A stretch of DNA of 64,000 nt from Brevibacterium sp. CS2 (GCF_005280295.1 NZ_CP040020.1:2480001-2544000), one strand, 5' to 3'. Positions 25,466 through 34,422 are shown, counted from the stretch's first letter. Made by a program: numbers and translations. Notes: generated by a model not told the origin, from the sequence alone.

Positions 25466-27269
25466 GCGTATCTCCCGGTGAGGTACCAGCGGCCGCTCTC
25501 CTTGCTCAGCAGGTAGGCGGCCCCGTCCTCGGCGACGACCTGGAGGCGCACCCGGTACTGGGCCGTGCTCCGGTCCCACCAGCCGGCCTCCACCGGCCAG
25601 GCCGAGGAGTGGTCGACCACGCGCACCGTCCCCGTGCCGGGGATCCGGAGCAGCGTCGGGACGTTGTCGAGTCCGGCGGGGCGGGCGACGATCGTGGCGC
25701 CGCGCTCGTCGAGCAGATCCACCGGGGTGTGCTCGACGAGCGTGGGGCGGGGAGCCGGCACCGCGCCCGGCCAGGGGCCTCGGGGTCGCGCTCGGGCCGG
25801 GGGCGCTGCTGCCAGGGTGTCCAGAGGTTCGTCTCCGCCGGATCGCGGCCGCCCTGCAGGCCGGGGACGAGCACGGCGTCGGGGCCGAACAGGCCCTGGA
25901 GGCGCTCGAGGGTGTGCGCGATCCGTCCCGGGTGCTGGTCGAACAGGCTCTGCTGCGTGCCCAGGGGGCTGAGGAGCTCCGCGGCGGCGAGCCCGATCGC
26001 GCAGATCCCGTCCTCCCCGCTGACGAGTGTCGGGTCGGGGCCGGGGTCCTCCCCGTTCTCGGGAACGGCCCGGGCGGTGCGGTCGGGGCGGGCAGTGCGA
26101 GCCGTGCGATCGGGGCGGGCGCCTCGGGTACGGGGTCCGCCCCGGCTGTCGGCACCCGTGCCGGCTCCCCCGGCGGCGAGCCACCCCTCGGCCTGCCAGC
26201 GGAGGCGGTCGGCGATCATCGACTCGTCCATGTCCTCGAGGCGCCAGGTGCGCCGGCAGGTCTCCCCCGTCGTCGCGGTGAGCTCGATGTCCACCTGGGT
26301 GCACACGAGGCCGGCGGCGCGGACGGTGCCGAGCAGCTCGGCACCGAGGGTGCGGGCGTGGAAGGACAGCACGTCGCTGCGGCCGCTCGGCGGGTCGAGG
26401 GGGCTGTGCACCCGGAACTCGCGGGCGCGCACGTGGTCGGCGGGGATCCGGTCGGGCAGACCGCGGGCGAGCCGGTGGGCGCGCCGGCCGAGGGTGCCGA
26501 ACCGCGCATGGACGTCGGCCTCCGCGAGCTGGGCGAACCGACCGAGCGCGGTGAGCCCGAGCCGGCCGAGCAGTGGGACGAGCTCGGCGTAGGCGTGGGC
26601 GTCGACCGCGGTGAGGGAGGAGATGGGGAGCGGGGCGAGGAAGGCGGCGGTCCGGCCCGGCGGCACGCGGGTGGCGGTGCGGGAGGCGAGCAGCGCGGCG
26701 AAGGCGGTGTCGGCGATGCCGGGGAAGAACTCCCAGCCGGTGGAGTCGGTGAGGCCGGTGAGGAGCTCCTCGACCGCGGACTCCTCGCTCGCGTGGGTGC
26801 GGCGCAGGGAGAGGGCCGGGATGCTCACCACGCCCGGGGACAGCAGGGTGAACCGGGCGACGAGGTCCTCGAGCACGCCGATCCCGGCGGCGAACACCCG
26901 GTGGTCGACCTCGGGGTCCCAGGGGATGACGGTGAGCTCGGGACAGCGCAGCTGGGCGGCGCGCTTGTTGAGCCCGGTCTCCACGCCCGAGGCGCGCGCG
27001 GGCGCATTGCAGGAGATGATGCGCCCGGCCCGGAGCACGGCGGCGGGCGCGGCCGTGCTCAGCCCGTGCGCGATCCCGGCCGCCACCGCCGGCCAGTCCG
27101 GCACTGCGAGGACCACCGTGCGATGGACGGACACGCGCTGGGAGGTGGAGGCTGCAGAGGCAGGTGGTTCGGCAGGAGCCGGGGCTTCGGCAGGTGTCGG
27201 GGCCTCGGCCGGCGCGGTGGGGAGCTCGGCAGGAGCCGTGGACTCGGCAGACGCTGCTTCAGTCGACAC
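25462..27269 (-). pseudogene. imuB: imuB, Y-family polymerase-like protein, interrupted by a one-base frameshift
   Basis: From the GTG at 27269 the frame encodes an ImuB-type protein: VVLAVPDWPAVAAGIAHG, RIISCNAPARASGVETGLNK, LTLLSPGVVSIPA and a C-terminal ETNLWTPWQQRPRPERDPEA. At the GGGG run (25774-25777, plus strand) the frame is lost; the expected C-terminus (VPAPRPTLVEHTPVDLLDE through GRWYLTGRYA) is in another frame and ends at 25462, overlapping dnaE2. One missing C in codons for EAPWPG explains it. ImuB normally bridges the beta clamp and DnaE2. Residues 1-45 are a repetitive Pro-Ala-Glu linker. The downstream VSVHRTVVL could be the true start. Confidence 0.85.
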
Positions 27270-27990
27270 TGTGGATCCTCGGGACAGGGCCGCCGGGGTG
27301 CGCGACCCCCACCGCTGGAACGGAGTGTTCGGCCCCCGGCATCGGAGCGGGGTGCTCGGCCCGGCCGGAGGGGGCCGGGAGCAGGAGGGTGTGGGTGCCG
27401 GTGCGCGAACCGTGGACGGTGACCGTGCACTGCTCGAGGCGGCCGGCGCCTCGAGCAGTGCCCTCCCAGCGGACGTCGCGGACGCCGAGCCGCTCGCCGG
27501 TGCCGGGGAACTCGTCGAGGGTGATGAGGGTCATCCGCCGTTCCCGGACCTTGGCGAGCAGACGCTGCCGGTCTCCCGGGGTCGGGGCGAAACCGGGCCG
27601 GACGATGAGGATGTCGAAGGACTCGACGAGGATCGATGTCACCCGCAGCCAGTCCTGGAGCGGGGTGCGGAGGTTGACGAAGTGGGAGAGATCGATGCCG
27701 AAGTCGGCGATCCCGGCGACGGCAGGCTCCCCCATGCCCAGGACGGCGCACCACAGCTGCTCCCGCGTAGCGGCGGCGCAGGCGGCCAGTGCGAGGGAGA
27801 AGGAGTGCTCGCCGGTGATGGCGAGGATCTCGCCGCGCGGCAGCCCGCCGCGCTGGAAGAGCGGCCGCAGCGGGGCGTCGACCGCGTACGGCGGGTGCCC
27901 GGCGAACAGCTCGGAGGCCGTCCGGATCCCCGGCAGGCGCGTGAGCTGTTCGGTGAGGGCACTGATCGCGTGCACGGGGTCGGCGGACAT
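27259..27990 (-). CDS. imuA: ImuA' (RecA-like SOS mutagenesis protein)
   Basis: The 243-residue protein is the first gene of the imuA-imuB-dnaE2 cassette. It has the weak RecA/SulA-like fold typical of ImuA': GLPRGEILAITGEHSFSLALAAC in place of a Walker A, VLGMGEPAVAGIADFGIDL, and LEQCTVTVHGSRTG near the end; the last 40 residues are Pro/Gly/His-rich. Its product assists ImuB and DnaE2 in mutagenic repair. A GATACT box (27997-28002) six bases before the ATG is overlapped by the LexA box at 28001-28016, so expression should be SOS-controlled. Confidence 0.85.
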   Translation of the reverse strand: MSADPVHAISALTEQLTRLPGIRTASELFAGHPPYAVDAPLRPLFQRGGLPRGEILAITGEHSFSLALAACAAATREQLWCAVLGMGEPAVAGIADFGIDLSHFVNLRTPLQDWLRVTSILVESFDILIVRPGFAPTPGDRQRLLAKVRERRMTLITLDEFPGTGERLGVRDVRWEGTARGAGRLEQCTVTVHGSRTGTHTLLLPAPSGRAEHPAPMPGAEHSVPAVGVAHPGGPVPRIHSVD

Positions 27991-28000
27991 GCATCCAGTA

Positions 28001-28016
28001 TCGAACGTCAGTTCTA
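28001..28016. promoter_or_regulatory. LexA (SOS) box of the imuA operon
   Basis: TCGAAC-GTCA-GTTCTA matches the actinobacterial SOS consensus TCGAAC-N4-GTTCGA with one mismatch in the right arm. It abuts the putative -10 and lies 11 bp before imuA, the position expected for repression by LexA. Confidence 0.88.
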
Positions 28017-28228
28017 ATCATTCAAGTGGGATTCGAAGGGCATCCGGTCGCCGTTCGAACATACTCAGCTCTTCGCTCGCACGCGGCCAGGCCACCGTTC
28101 GAACGCGGCATGATCGCCGCACGAGCACAGCCCAGCCGCCACGGCACCAGCACACCGGCACCCACGCCCCGGCACCGGACCCCAGCCGGCAGCCGCCCGA
28201 CCCCGATCCCCGATCCGCAGCCGCTGGG
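28017..28228. other. intergenic region between imuA and the DUF222-HNH gene
   Basis: No gene is seen. The imuA-proximal part holds three TTCGAA palindromes at 28032, 28054 and 28098 (the latter two as GTTCGAAC), 22 and 44 bp apart. The rest is a Pro/His-codon-like CAC/CCG-rich stretch without a recognisable promoter or terminator. Confidence 0.4.
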
Positions 28229-30148
28229 TCAGGCGGCGACCTCGGCCTCATCGCGCGGCAGGCCGTCACCGTGGAGCCGGGCGGCGTCGAAGATCCAGCG
28301 AACGCACTCGTGGAGATCGAACCCCTCCCCGCCGCCGAGGGTGCAGATGCGTTCCGGATGATTGGCGACCCGGTCGTAGTCGTCCCAGGACAGCCAGGCA
28401 GTATCGAACACCCCGACGTCATCCGTCTCGCTCCACGCCGGCATGAGCTCGGCACCCGCGGCAGTGAAGACGAAACCGACGCCGGGATGCCGATCGGTCC
28501 GCGCTGCGCCCCTATGAGCGTTGCCATCATGAGCGTCGTCATCATGAGCGCCGCCGTCAGGAACCTCGCCCGCGCGCCGGGCGATGGACACGCCGTGCTC
28601 ATGGATCGCGATGTGGTGCGAGCGGCAGAGCAGGAGCATGTTGTCGAGGTCCGTCGGGCCGCCCTCGGACCACGGTCGGATGTGGTGCGCCTCGAGCAGC
28701 CGGGTGCGCGAGCAGCCGGGGAATCGGCAGCCGATGTCGCGCACCGCGAGGGCCCGCCGCTGGCGATGTGAGGCCAGGCGCTTCGTCCGGCCGAGGGCGA
28801 GCACGTCGCCGGATGCATCGATGAGGGCGCCCACGAGCGGCGATCCGCAGCTCAGCCGGCCGACGGTGGCGGCGGTCACCGCGCCGTACCCCTCGATGCA
28901 GGCGACGTCGGCCTCTGACACCGCGCGAGGCTCACTGCTGTCCACGGCCTCGGTCGGCTCATCGCCCGTGTCGCGGTGTGCCCCGGCTGTCGCGCCGATG
29001 TTCGCATCCTCCGCCTCGACCCGCCCCGCAGCGGATTCGGAGGCAGGGTCCGCGCCGGCGACGGTCGCGATGGATGCGTGAACGTGCACCTCGGCCCGGC
29101 GGGACGTCGCCCCGGCCTCCTCGCCGCTCCGCGATCCGATCCGGATGAGGTCGAGGAACCGGTCGACCCGGGAGATCGGCTCCGGCGCAGGTTCCTCCGT
29201 GTTCTCGCCACCATCGGCCTCGCCGCTCATCCCCTCGCCCGCCTCACCGTCCGTTCCCTCTCCCCGCGCCCGCCGGTGGGCGGTGGTGATCGTCCGGTCG
29301 ACGGCCGCGTCCACCAGTGCCATGACCTCGGCGGCCTCGGCCTCGGGCAGCTCGATCGTGATCCGTGCGCGCCCGGCAGGGAGCGGCTCGATGCGGAACA
29401 CGTCACCGGGGAGCTCCTTGACCACCCCGGCCGCGTCCGGCGCGATCCGCCGGAAGGTCGAGATCATCCGGGAGAGCTGCGCCGAGGTCGCGACCCGGCA
29501 CATCCGCGCCGCCTCCGCCTCATCGATCCGACCCGCCAGCCGGGTGATCTCACGAACCTTCGAATACGACACCCGACCCTCCCCGAAGAGTCGGGTGACC
29601 TCAGGGAACTCGCGCAGGCCACGGGCGACCCGGATGTACTCCCGCGCGGTGTGCGGGGTCATCTCGCATGCGAACGCCACCCAGTGCCCGAAGCTCCGGA
29701 TACCGACCCAGCCCTCCCAGGCGCCGTCCTGATCGATCCGGTCGAGGAGAGCGACGAACTGCGCCTGCGACTGGGTCATCTGCGCCGCGGCACTGCGGAT
29801 CCGACGGACGAGTTCGGCACGTTCATCCGGGTCGTCGCCGGATTCCCATTCCTCGGGCGCCTCGGACGCAGGCGCCGCTGTCCCGTCCCCCGTCCGCTCC
29901 GACATCGGACCGACGGCGCACTCCGCCGTCTCACCTGCAGCTCGATCCGCTGCCTGACTTCGAGCTTGCTCCGCCGTCCGGTCAGCATCGGGCACCTCCC
30001 CACCACGTCTCATATCCTCGGCCTCGTCCATCCCGTTCGCATGCGCGCTCAGCCCGTGCCCATGAGGCGCCGGCGTCAGTAATGCGGCATTCCCCGGCAC
30101 CCCACTGCTCCCCATCGGCCGTGCATCTTCCGCCGTCGGTGCTCTCAT
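28229..30148 (-). CDS. DUF222 / 13E12-family HNH endonuclease
   Basis: The 639-residue protein has the DUF222 domain (about residues 110-330: AQFVALLDRIDQDGAWEGW, EMTPHTAREYIRVARGLREF, VSYSKVREITRLAGRID) and a C-terminal HNH nuclease, CRFPGCSRTRLLEAHHIRPW followed by GGPTDLDNMLLLCRSHH. These multi-copy actinobacterial genes sit in repeats related to REP13E12; some may act in mobility or phage defence, but function is unproven. The first 100 residues and a segment at 345-400 are low-complexity and acidic. The ATG has a strong AAGGAGGAGATCACG ribosome-binding site. Long intergenic DNA flanks both sides, fitting a horizontally variable locus. Confidence 0.9.
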   Translation of the reverse strand: MRAPTAEDARPMGSSGVPGNAALLTPAPHGHGLSAHANGMDEAEDMRRGGEVPDADRTAEQARSQAADRAAGETAECAVGPMSERTGDGTAAPASEAPEEWESGDDPDERAELVRRIRSAAAQMTQSQAQFVALLDRIDQDGAWEGWVGIRSFGHWVAFACEMTPHTAREYIRVARGLREFPEVTRLFGEGRVSYSKVREITRLAGRIDEAEAARMCRVATSAQLSRMISTFRRIAPDAAGVVKELPGDVFRIEPLPAGRARITIELPEAEAAEVMALVDAAVDRTITTAHRRARGEGTDGEAGEGMSGEADGGENTEEPAPEPISRVDRFLDLIRIGSRSGEEAGATSRRAEVHVHASIATVAGADPASESAAGRVEAEDANIGATAGAHRDTGDEPTEAVDSSEPRAVSEADVACIEGYGAVTAATVGRLSCGSPLVGALIDASGDVLALGRTKRLASHRQRRALAVRDIGCRFPGCSRTRLLEAHHIRPWSEGGPTDLDNMLLLCRSHHIAIHEHGVSIARRAGEVPDGGAHDDDAHDGNAHRGAARTDRHPGVGFVFTAAGAELMPAWSETDDVGVFDTAWLSWDDYDRVANHPERICTLGGGEGFDLHECVRWIFDAARLHGDGLPRDEAEVAA

Positions 30149-31057
30149 CGTGATCTCCTCCTTCGGGTGGGCAACGCAGCCCAGTCTTCTCGAGATGAGA
30201 ACACGCTATCGGCAGGCACTGACACGGGTTCGATTACGCCGTTCTATTACAGTTCTACTGCTCGATACGGCATCGGTGCCTCGCGGCTCCACCGGGAGGT
30301 CATCGAATCAGCGCGCGGTCCTCAATCGTCACGCGCCTCGCCCCGGCGCCCCGGATACCCCGCCGGCCACGCCCAGACGACCGACCCGGTCCCGAAGTGA
30401 TTGCCCACCTCGTCCTCATCCAGCGGGGCACCCACCCATGAGAGCCGCCGGAGCCCTCGCGTGAGGGCAGCACTTCTCCGGATCCGAAATCACAGCACTG
30501 TTCCCGCTGTGACGTCCCCGTCCAACCGGCCGCGTGCATTCCATCGGCGCCCGGCACAGGCCCTCGCCGTCACCCCGCTGTGACGTCCCCACCGTGACGC
30601 CCTACGTGCTTTCACGTCCCTGCGGTGACGTCCTCGCCTTCACGTCCCCGCTGTGACGTCGCGAAGCGAGCACCACACTGGAAGCAGCCAGAATCGACCG
30701 GGATGCTCAACGGCGGCTCGAACCGGACGCTTCACTCCGAATGGACGTCACAGCGGGGACGTCATAGTGAGTCACCACGACACCCGACCGGCATGACGAC
30801 CAACCGGCGCGGCACCGAACCGGCATCGCAGAGAACTGATACCGCAGCGGAGGGCACGATATCGAGCTGCACCAGGGAGGGCCGGGATCGCGATGAGTCG
30901 ACGTCCCAGCAGGGACGCCCGGCCCTGCAGGGACGCCCCCATCGCCCCATCTGCCCCGCCTGCCGCACCTCGGCACTCGGCGCCACCGCTCCCGCCCCGA
31001 ACCGGACCCGTCCGGACCGATGCGCACTCCCATCCCGGCTCGCAGCGCCCGCGCGCA
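30149..31057. other. 0.9-kb intergenic region, no gene seen
   Basis: Between the divergent HNH and trmL genes no reading frame has coding character: the open frames change composition and match nothing I know. The first 150 bp are AT-richer and include GTTCTATTACAGTTCTACTG, a short direct repeat that could be part of the HNH promoter. The central part (30504-30764) is a cluster of TGACGTC motifs described separately. The last part (30890-31057) is GC-rich and contains two copies of CAGGGACGCCC. It may be the remains of a lost gene or a mobile repeat. Confidence 0.5.
30504..30764. repeat. cluster of TGACGTC motifs and CCGCTGTGACGTC repeats
   Basis: TGACGTC or its inverse is found at 30510, 30581, 30626, 30654, 30744 and 30758. 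Three copies are in the longer CCGCTGTGACGTC (30504, 30575, 30648), and an inverted copy GACGTCACAGCGG lies at 30744-30756. Variants (CGTGACGCC, TTCACGTCCC) fill the gaps. The palindromic GACGTC core makes each a possible protein-binding site. Confidence 0.7.
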
Positions 31058-31072
31058 TACACTGGGCCGGTG

Positions 31073-31540
31073 ATGAATCTCAGCATCGTGTTCTGCACCC
31101 CCGAGATCCCGGGCAACACCGGCAACGCGATCCGCCTGGCCGCGGTCACCGGCGCGCACCTGCACCTCGTCGAGCCCCTCGGCTTCGACCTCTCCGATGC
31201 CAAGCTGCGCCGCGCCGGGCTCGACTACCACGACCTCGCGCACGTCACCGTCCACCCGGACCTCGACGCCCTGTGGGACACGCTCGGGGACCGCCGCGTC
31301 ATCGCCTTCACCGCCCAGTCCGACACCGCGTTCCACACCGTCGAGTACACGGGCGACGACGTGCTCCTGTTCGGCCGCGAGTCCGTCGGACTCCCCGCCG
31401 AGGTGCTCGCCGACGACCATGTCGACCTCACCGTGCGCATCCCGATGCAGCCGTCCCGACGCTCGCTCAACCTCGCGAACTCCGCCTCGATCGCGGTGTA
31501 CGAGGCGTGGCGCCAGCTCGGCTACCCCGGCGGCACCTGA
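31073..31540 (+). CDS. trmL: tRNA (cytidine(34)-2'-O)-methyltransferase TrmL
   Basis: This 155-residue SPOUT enzyme methylates the 2'-OH of the wobble base of tRNA-Leu isoacceptors. It has normal length and the family motifs: IVFCTPEIPGNTGNAIRLAA (motif 1), LLFGRESVGLPAEVL (motif 2) and RIPMQPSRRSLNLANSASIA (motif 3, trefoil-knot SAM site). A TACACT box at 31058-31063 lies six bases before a GTG (31070) and nine before the ATG (31073); either could start a leaderless message and they differ by one residue. No close downstream partner. Confidence 0.93.
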   Translation: MNLSIVFCTPEIPGNTGNAIRLAAVTGAHLHLVEPLGFDLSDAKLRRAGLDYHDLAHVTVHPDLDALWDTLGDRRVIAFTAQSDTAFHTVEYTGDDVLLFGRESVGLPAEVLADDHVDLTVRIPMQPSRRSLNLANSASIAVYEAWRQLGYPGGT

Positions 31541-31785
31541 GCCCGCACACCCCGCCCGGCGAGACCAGTGCGCATCGACGACACGTGCGCTCCACTCGGA
31601 ACGGTCCGCACCCACTCGGATCACTGCTCACCGCCCACTCCGGATCACGGCTCACCGATCACCGTGTGCACTGCGGACTGAGGAGTACAGTGGATCCATC
31701 GTGCACCGCGCGCACGGCTCCGCGCCGTCGCACCGCCCACCTCCACCATCGCACCCCACTGCCCCACCACGGAAGGATCCACCTC
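31541..31785. other. intergenic region with putative promoter of the ThiD/PdxK gene
   Basis: No gene is seen. CACTCGGAA/CACTCCGGAT-like repeats at 31600-31640 and a TACAGT box at 31686-31691, about 95 bp before the next start, are the only features. I saw no TPP-riboswitch consensus. Confidence 0.35.
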
Positions 31786-32610
31786 ATGATCGCTCGTGCC
31801 CTCACGGTCGCCGGCTCGGACGTCTCCGGCGGCGCGGGCCTGGCCGCCGACCTCAAGATGTTCGAGGAGTACGGCGTGTTCGGCACCGCCGCCGTGACGT
31901 GCATCGTCACCTTCGACCCCGAAGACGGGTTCAACCACGTCATCGAGTTCATCGAGCCCGAGGTCGTCAACCGCCAGCTCGACTCCGCGCTCGCCGTCCA
32001 CGACTTCGACGTCATCAAGTCCGGCATGCTCGGCTCCGTCGACTCCGCGCTCGTCCTCGCCGAGCGCCTGCGCGACAACCACCTGCCCTACGTGTTCGAC
32101 CCGGTCCTCGTGTGCAAGGGCGCGGGCACCATGGTCGACCTCAAGGACCTCTTCGTCGAGAACCTCGTCCCGCTCGCCACGGTGATCACCCCGAACCTCG
32201 AGGAGGCCGCGACCCTGACCGGCACGGCCGAGCTCACGAGCGTCGAGGACATGGTCGACGCGGCCCGGGCGATCCACTCGATGGGTGCGAAGAACGTCGT
32301 CGTCAAGGGCGGCGCCCGCCTCGCCGGCGAGGATGCGGTCGACGTGCTGTTCGACGGCGAGTCGGTCACGGTGTTCGCCACGAAGAAGGTCAACGACCAC
32401 CTCGTCAACGGTGCCGGCTGCTCGTTCGCCTCGGCGATCGCCGCGGGGCTGGCCACCGGACTCGCCGTGCCCGAGGCGGTCGCGCGGGCCAAGGAGACCG
32501 TCGCCCACGGCATCGCCGCGGCGATCGAGAACGCGACCGGCGTCCGCTCGCTCCTCCACCCCGCCGTCCGCTGCTTCCCGCACGCGGACATCACCGTCAC
32601 GCGCAGCTGA
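31786..32610 (+). CDS. ThiD/PdxK-family kinase (hydroxymethylpyrimidine or pyridoxine kinase)
   Basis: The 274-residue ribokinase-fold enzyme phosphorylates either HMP/HMP-P (thiamine) or pyridoxine-type vitamers. Motifs: VAGSDVSGGAGLAADLKMFE at the N-terminus, DPVLVCKGAGTMVD, VITPNLEEAATLTG, and the anion-hole motif NGAGCSFASAIAAGLA in which Cys stands at the usual Asp position of GAGD, as in PdxK/ThiD proteins. No other thiamine or B6 gene is nearby, so the substrate is undecided. Start ATG is preceded by GGAAGGATCCACC. Confidence 0.85.
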   Translation: MIARALTVAGSDVSGGAGLAADLKMFEEYGVFGTAAVTCIVTFDPEDGFNHVIEFIEPEVVNRQLDSALAVHDFDVIKSGMLGSVDSALVLAERLRDNHLPYVFDPVLVCKGAGTMVDLKDLFVENLVPLATVITPNLEEAATLTGTAELTSVEDMVDAARAIHSMGAKNVVVKGGARLAGEDAVDVLFDGESVTVFATKKVNDHLVNGAGCSFASAIAAGLATGLAVPEAVARAKETVAHGIAAAIENATGVRSLLHPAVRCFPHADITVTRS

Positions 32611-32654
32611 CCGGCCGTCGCACCCTTTCGGTGCGCAGTCGGCAGCGGTGAATA

Positions 32655-32691
32655 GCGCAGGGCCCCGGGGTTCGATCCCGGGGCCCTGCGC
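32655..32691. terminator. bidirectional intrinsic terminator
   Basis: A 15-bp perfect stem (GCGCAGGGCCCCGGG at 32655-32669, CCCGGGGCCCTGCGC at 32677-32691) with a 7-nt loop separates the convergent kinase and rpmE2 genes. U-tracts are absent on both sides, common for high-GC actinobacteria. Confidence 0.8.
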
Positions 32692-32707
32692 TCGTCTCAG
32701 GCGTGCG

Positions 32708-32965
32708 TCACTTGCGCTTGCCGAAGCCCTTGTAGCGGTCCTTGAACTTCTCGACGCGGCCGGCGGAGTCGAGGATGCGCTGCTTGCCGGTGTAGAACGG
32801 GTGCGAGGCCGAGGAGATCTCGACGTCGATGAGCGGGTAGGTGTTCCCGTCCTCCCACTCGATGGTCTTGTCGCTCTTCACGGTGGAGCGGGTGAGGAAC
32901 TTGGTGCCGGAGGAGAGGTCGTTGAACACGACGACGTCGTACTCCGGGTGGATGTCCTTCTTCAT
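32708..32965 (-). CDS. rpmE2: ribosomal protein L31 type B (zinc-independent)
   Basis: The 85-residue protein ([58 protein letters not shown]) is the YtiA/type B L31, which lacks the zinc-binding cysteines of type A. It is a component of the 50S subunit at the central protuberance. In other bacteria it replaces type A during zinc limitation under Zur; I could not find a Zur box here. The gene stands alone. Its start has AAGGA, and a structured leader of about 125 nt precedes it (32966-33089). Confidence 0.95.
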   Translation of the reverse strand: MKKDIHPEYDVVVFNDLSSGTKFLTRSTVKSDKTIEWEDGNTYPLIDVEISSASHPFYTGKQRILDSAGRVEKFKDRYKGFGKRK

Positions 32966-33095
32966 GAATGTCCTTCGCGTTGAATTCCTGTGAGCCCTGA
33001 TGCGGATCCTCATCCGCCTGCCAGTGCTCAAATTCGTGTGCTCGGATCCTGCTCGGATCCGGTCCGGTCCCACGGAGGACCGACGATCCACTATA
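32966..33095 (-). ncRNA. putative structured 5' leader and promoter of rpmE2
   Basis: On the minus strand a TATAGT box (33090-33095) would start a leader of about 120 nt. The leader can form three consecutive hairpins: GGTCC/GGACC (33066-33081), CGGATCC-N5-GGATCCG (33043-33061) and GCGGAT-N4-ATCCGC (33002-33017), then AAGGA and the start. Autoregulatory L31 leaders are known in Actinobacteria; whether this is one is untested. Confidence 0.5.
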
Positions 33096-33188
33096 CCGGA
33101 CGCGTCGAACCGGGGCGAACCCGAACACGCCGACCGATCATGACACCGCGCCTGCACCTGCACGCCGGCCTGTCCTATCGTGGGTGCC

Positions 33189-33740
33189 ATGACCTGGAGC
33201 ATCCTGCCCGACACCGTGACCGCCGTGCCCGCCCGCGACACCCCCGAGCTCGTCGCCGCTCCCACCGCCGAGGCGCTCGCCGCGCTCCCGGCGGATCTCA
33301 CCGCCGAGGTGTTCCCCATCGACCCGGACCTCGCGGACACCGCAGCCCTCACCGAGGCCTACGGCCTGGCCCCGGAGCACTCCGCGAACTGCGTCCTCGT
33401 CGCCGGCACCCGCGCGGGCGACGAGCGCATCGCCGCCTGCCTCGTGCTCGCCCACACCCGCGCCGACGTCAACAAGCGGGTCCGCAAGCTCCTCGACGTC
33501 CGCAAGGCCTCGTTCCTGCCGATGGACCGGGCGGTCGAGGAATCGGGCATGGAGTACGGGGGCATCGGGCCGATCGGCCTCCCGGAGGGCTACCGACTGC
33601 TCGTCGATGCCCGCGTGGTCGCCGCCGACGAGGTGATCATCGGCTCGGGCATCCGGGGTTCGAAGATCATCCTCCCCGGGTCCGAGCTCGCACGCCTCCC
33701 CGGCGCCGAGGTGATCGAGGACCTCGCTCTCGAGGTCTGA
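33189..33740 (+). CDS. YbaK/EbsC-family aminoacyl-tRNA deacylase-like protein
   Basis: The 183-residue protein resembles the YbaK/ProX family that hydrolyses mischarged tRNA such as Cys-tRNA(Pro). Characteristic are [39 protein letters not shown] (the family KxxR/KA-S-F lysine region), and [20 protein letters not shown] (GxxSPxG-like loop). Precise substrate is not known. The ATG at 33189 lies seven bases after TATCGT (33176-33181), a leaderless pattern; an in-frame GTG at 33180 overlaps that box and is less likely. Confidence 0.82.
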   Translation: MTWSILPDTVTAVPARDTPELVAAPTAEALAALPADLTAEVFPIDPDLADTAALTEAYGLAPEHSANCVLVAGTRAGDERIAACLVLAHTRADVNKRVRKLLDVRKASFLPMDRAVEESGMEYGGIGPIGLPEGYRLLVDARVVAADEVIIGSGIRGSKIILPGSELARLPGAEVIEDLALEV

Positions 33741-33799
33741 GTCCGGAGATTCCGCCCGGACGTACGCCGGAACGGGGACCGGCGCAGGGGACGCCGCGC

Positions 33800-34381
33800 T
33801 CAGCCCGCCTCGACGCCGCGCAGGAGCTGGTCGAGCGCTGCGTGCGCCTGCTCCCGGGCCGTACTCGCGCCGGAGCTGCGCGACACCCAGAGCGCGAGCT
33901 CGTTCATCGCCCCGGACAGCCCGGCCGCGATCGCCTCGCGTCGTCCCTCCGGCACCCCGGCCGCAGTGAGCGCATCGGACAGGTGCGCTCCCGCATGCTC
34001 GGCATCGAGTCGCCGCCACTCGTCCCAGCCGAGCGCCGCCGGCGCATCGACGAGGAGGATGCGCGCCGCGGAGACCGAGGTGATGGCGTCGAGGAAGGCA
34101 TGCGAGCCGGCGCTCAGCTGCCGGAACGGGTCGGCCCCGGCCTGCTCGGCCGCTTCCACGACCGCTTCGGCCACCCGCGACTGCAGGTGTGCGGCGACCG
34201 CGTGGAACAGCCCTGCCCTGTTCCGGTAGTGGTGGTAGACCGCGCCGCGCGTCACCCCCGCATCACTCGCCACGTCTTCGAGCGCGACCTGCGCGAATCC
34301 CTCGCGCGCGAAGAGGGATTCGGCGGAGGCACGGATCTGTTTCGCGGTGCGGAGCGCATCGGTGACAGAGGCACGGGGCAT
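33800..34381 (-). CDS. TetR/AcrR family transcriptional regulator
   Basis: The 193-residue protein has a helix-turn-helix at residues 10-55 ([40 protein letters not shown]) and a C-terminal ligand domain with [17 protein letters not shown]. It is divergent from a VOC-family gene; the 128-bp gap holds two near-identical palindromes, TTACGTACAC-N-GTGTANGTA, 31 bp apart, which are almost certainly its operators. I place the start at MPRAS; seven extra upstream residues in the open frame would be encoded inside operator DNA. Confidence 0.9.
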   Translation of the reverse strand: MPRASVTDALRTAKQIRASAESLFAREGFAQVALEDVASDAGVTRGAVYHHYRNRAGLFHAVAAHLQSRVAEAVVEAAEQAGADPFRQLSAGSHAFLDAITSVSAARILLVDAPAALGWDEWRRLDAEHAGAHLSDALTAAGVPEGRREAIAAGLSGAMNELALWVSRSSGASTAREQAHAALDQLLRGVEAG

Positions 34382-34392
34382 CGACAGTTCCT

Positions 34393-34412
34393 TTACGTAC
34401 ACGGTGTATGTA
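34393..34412. promoter_or_regulatory. TetR operator 1 (tetR-proximal)
   Basis: TTACGTACAC-G-GTGTATGTA is an inverted repeat with one mismatch, centred at 34403, 22 bp before the tetR start. It shares its left arm with operator 2. Confidence 0.8.
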
Positions 34413-34422
34413 TGCTGAACAC

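Noticed and set aside
28229..30148. DUF222-HNH gene as part of a prophage or defence island
   Set aside because: No integrase, phage structural gene, methyltransferase or tRNA attachment repeat is nearby; flanks are imuA and trmL. Only a single-gene mobile locus can be argued.
30149..31057. Coding sequence in the HNH-trmL intergenic region
   Set aside because: Open frames exist but have mixed composition, no plausible start signals and no recognisable motif.
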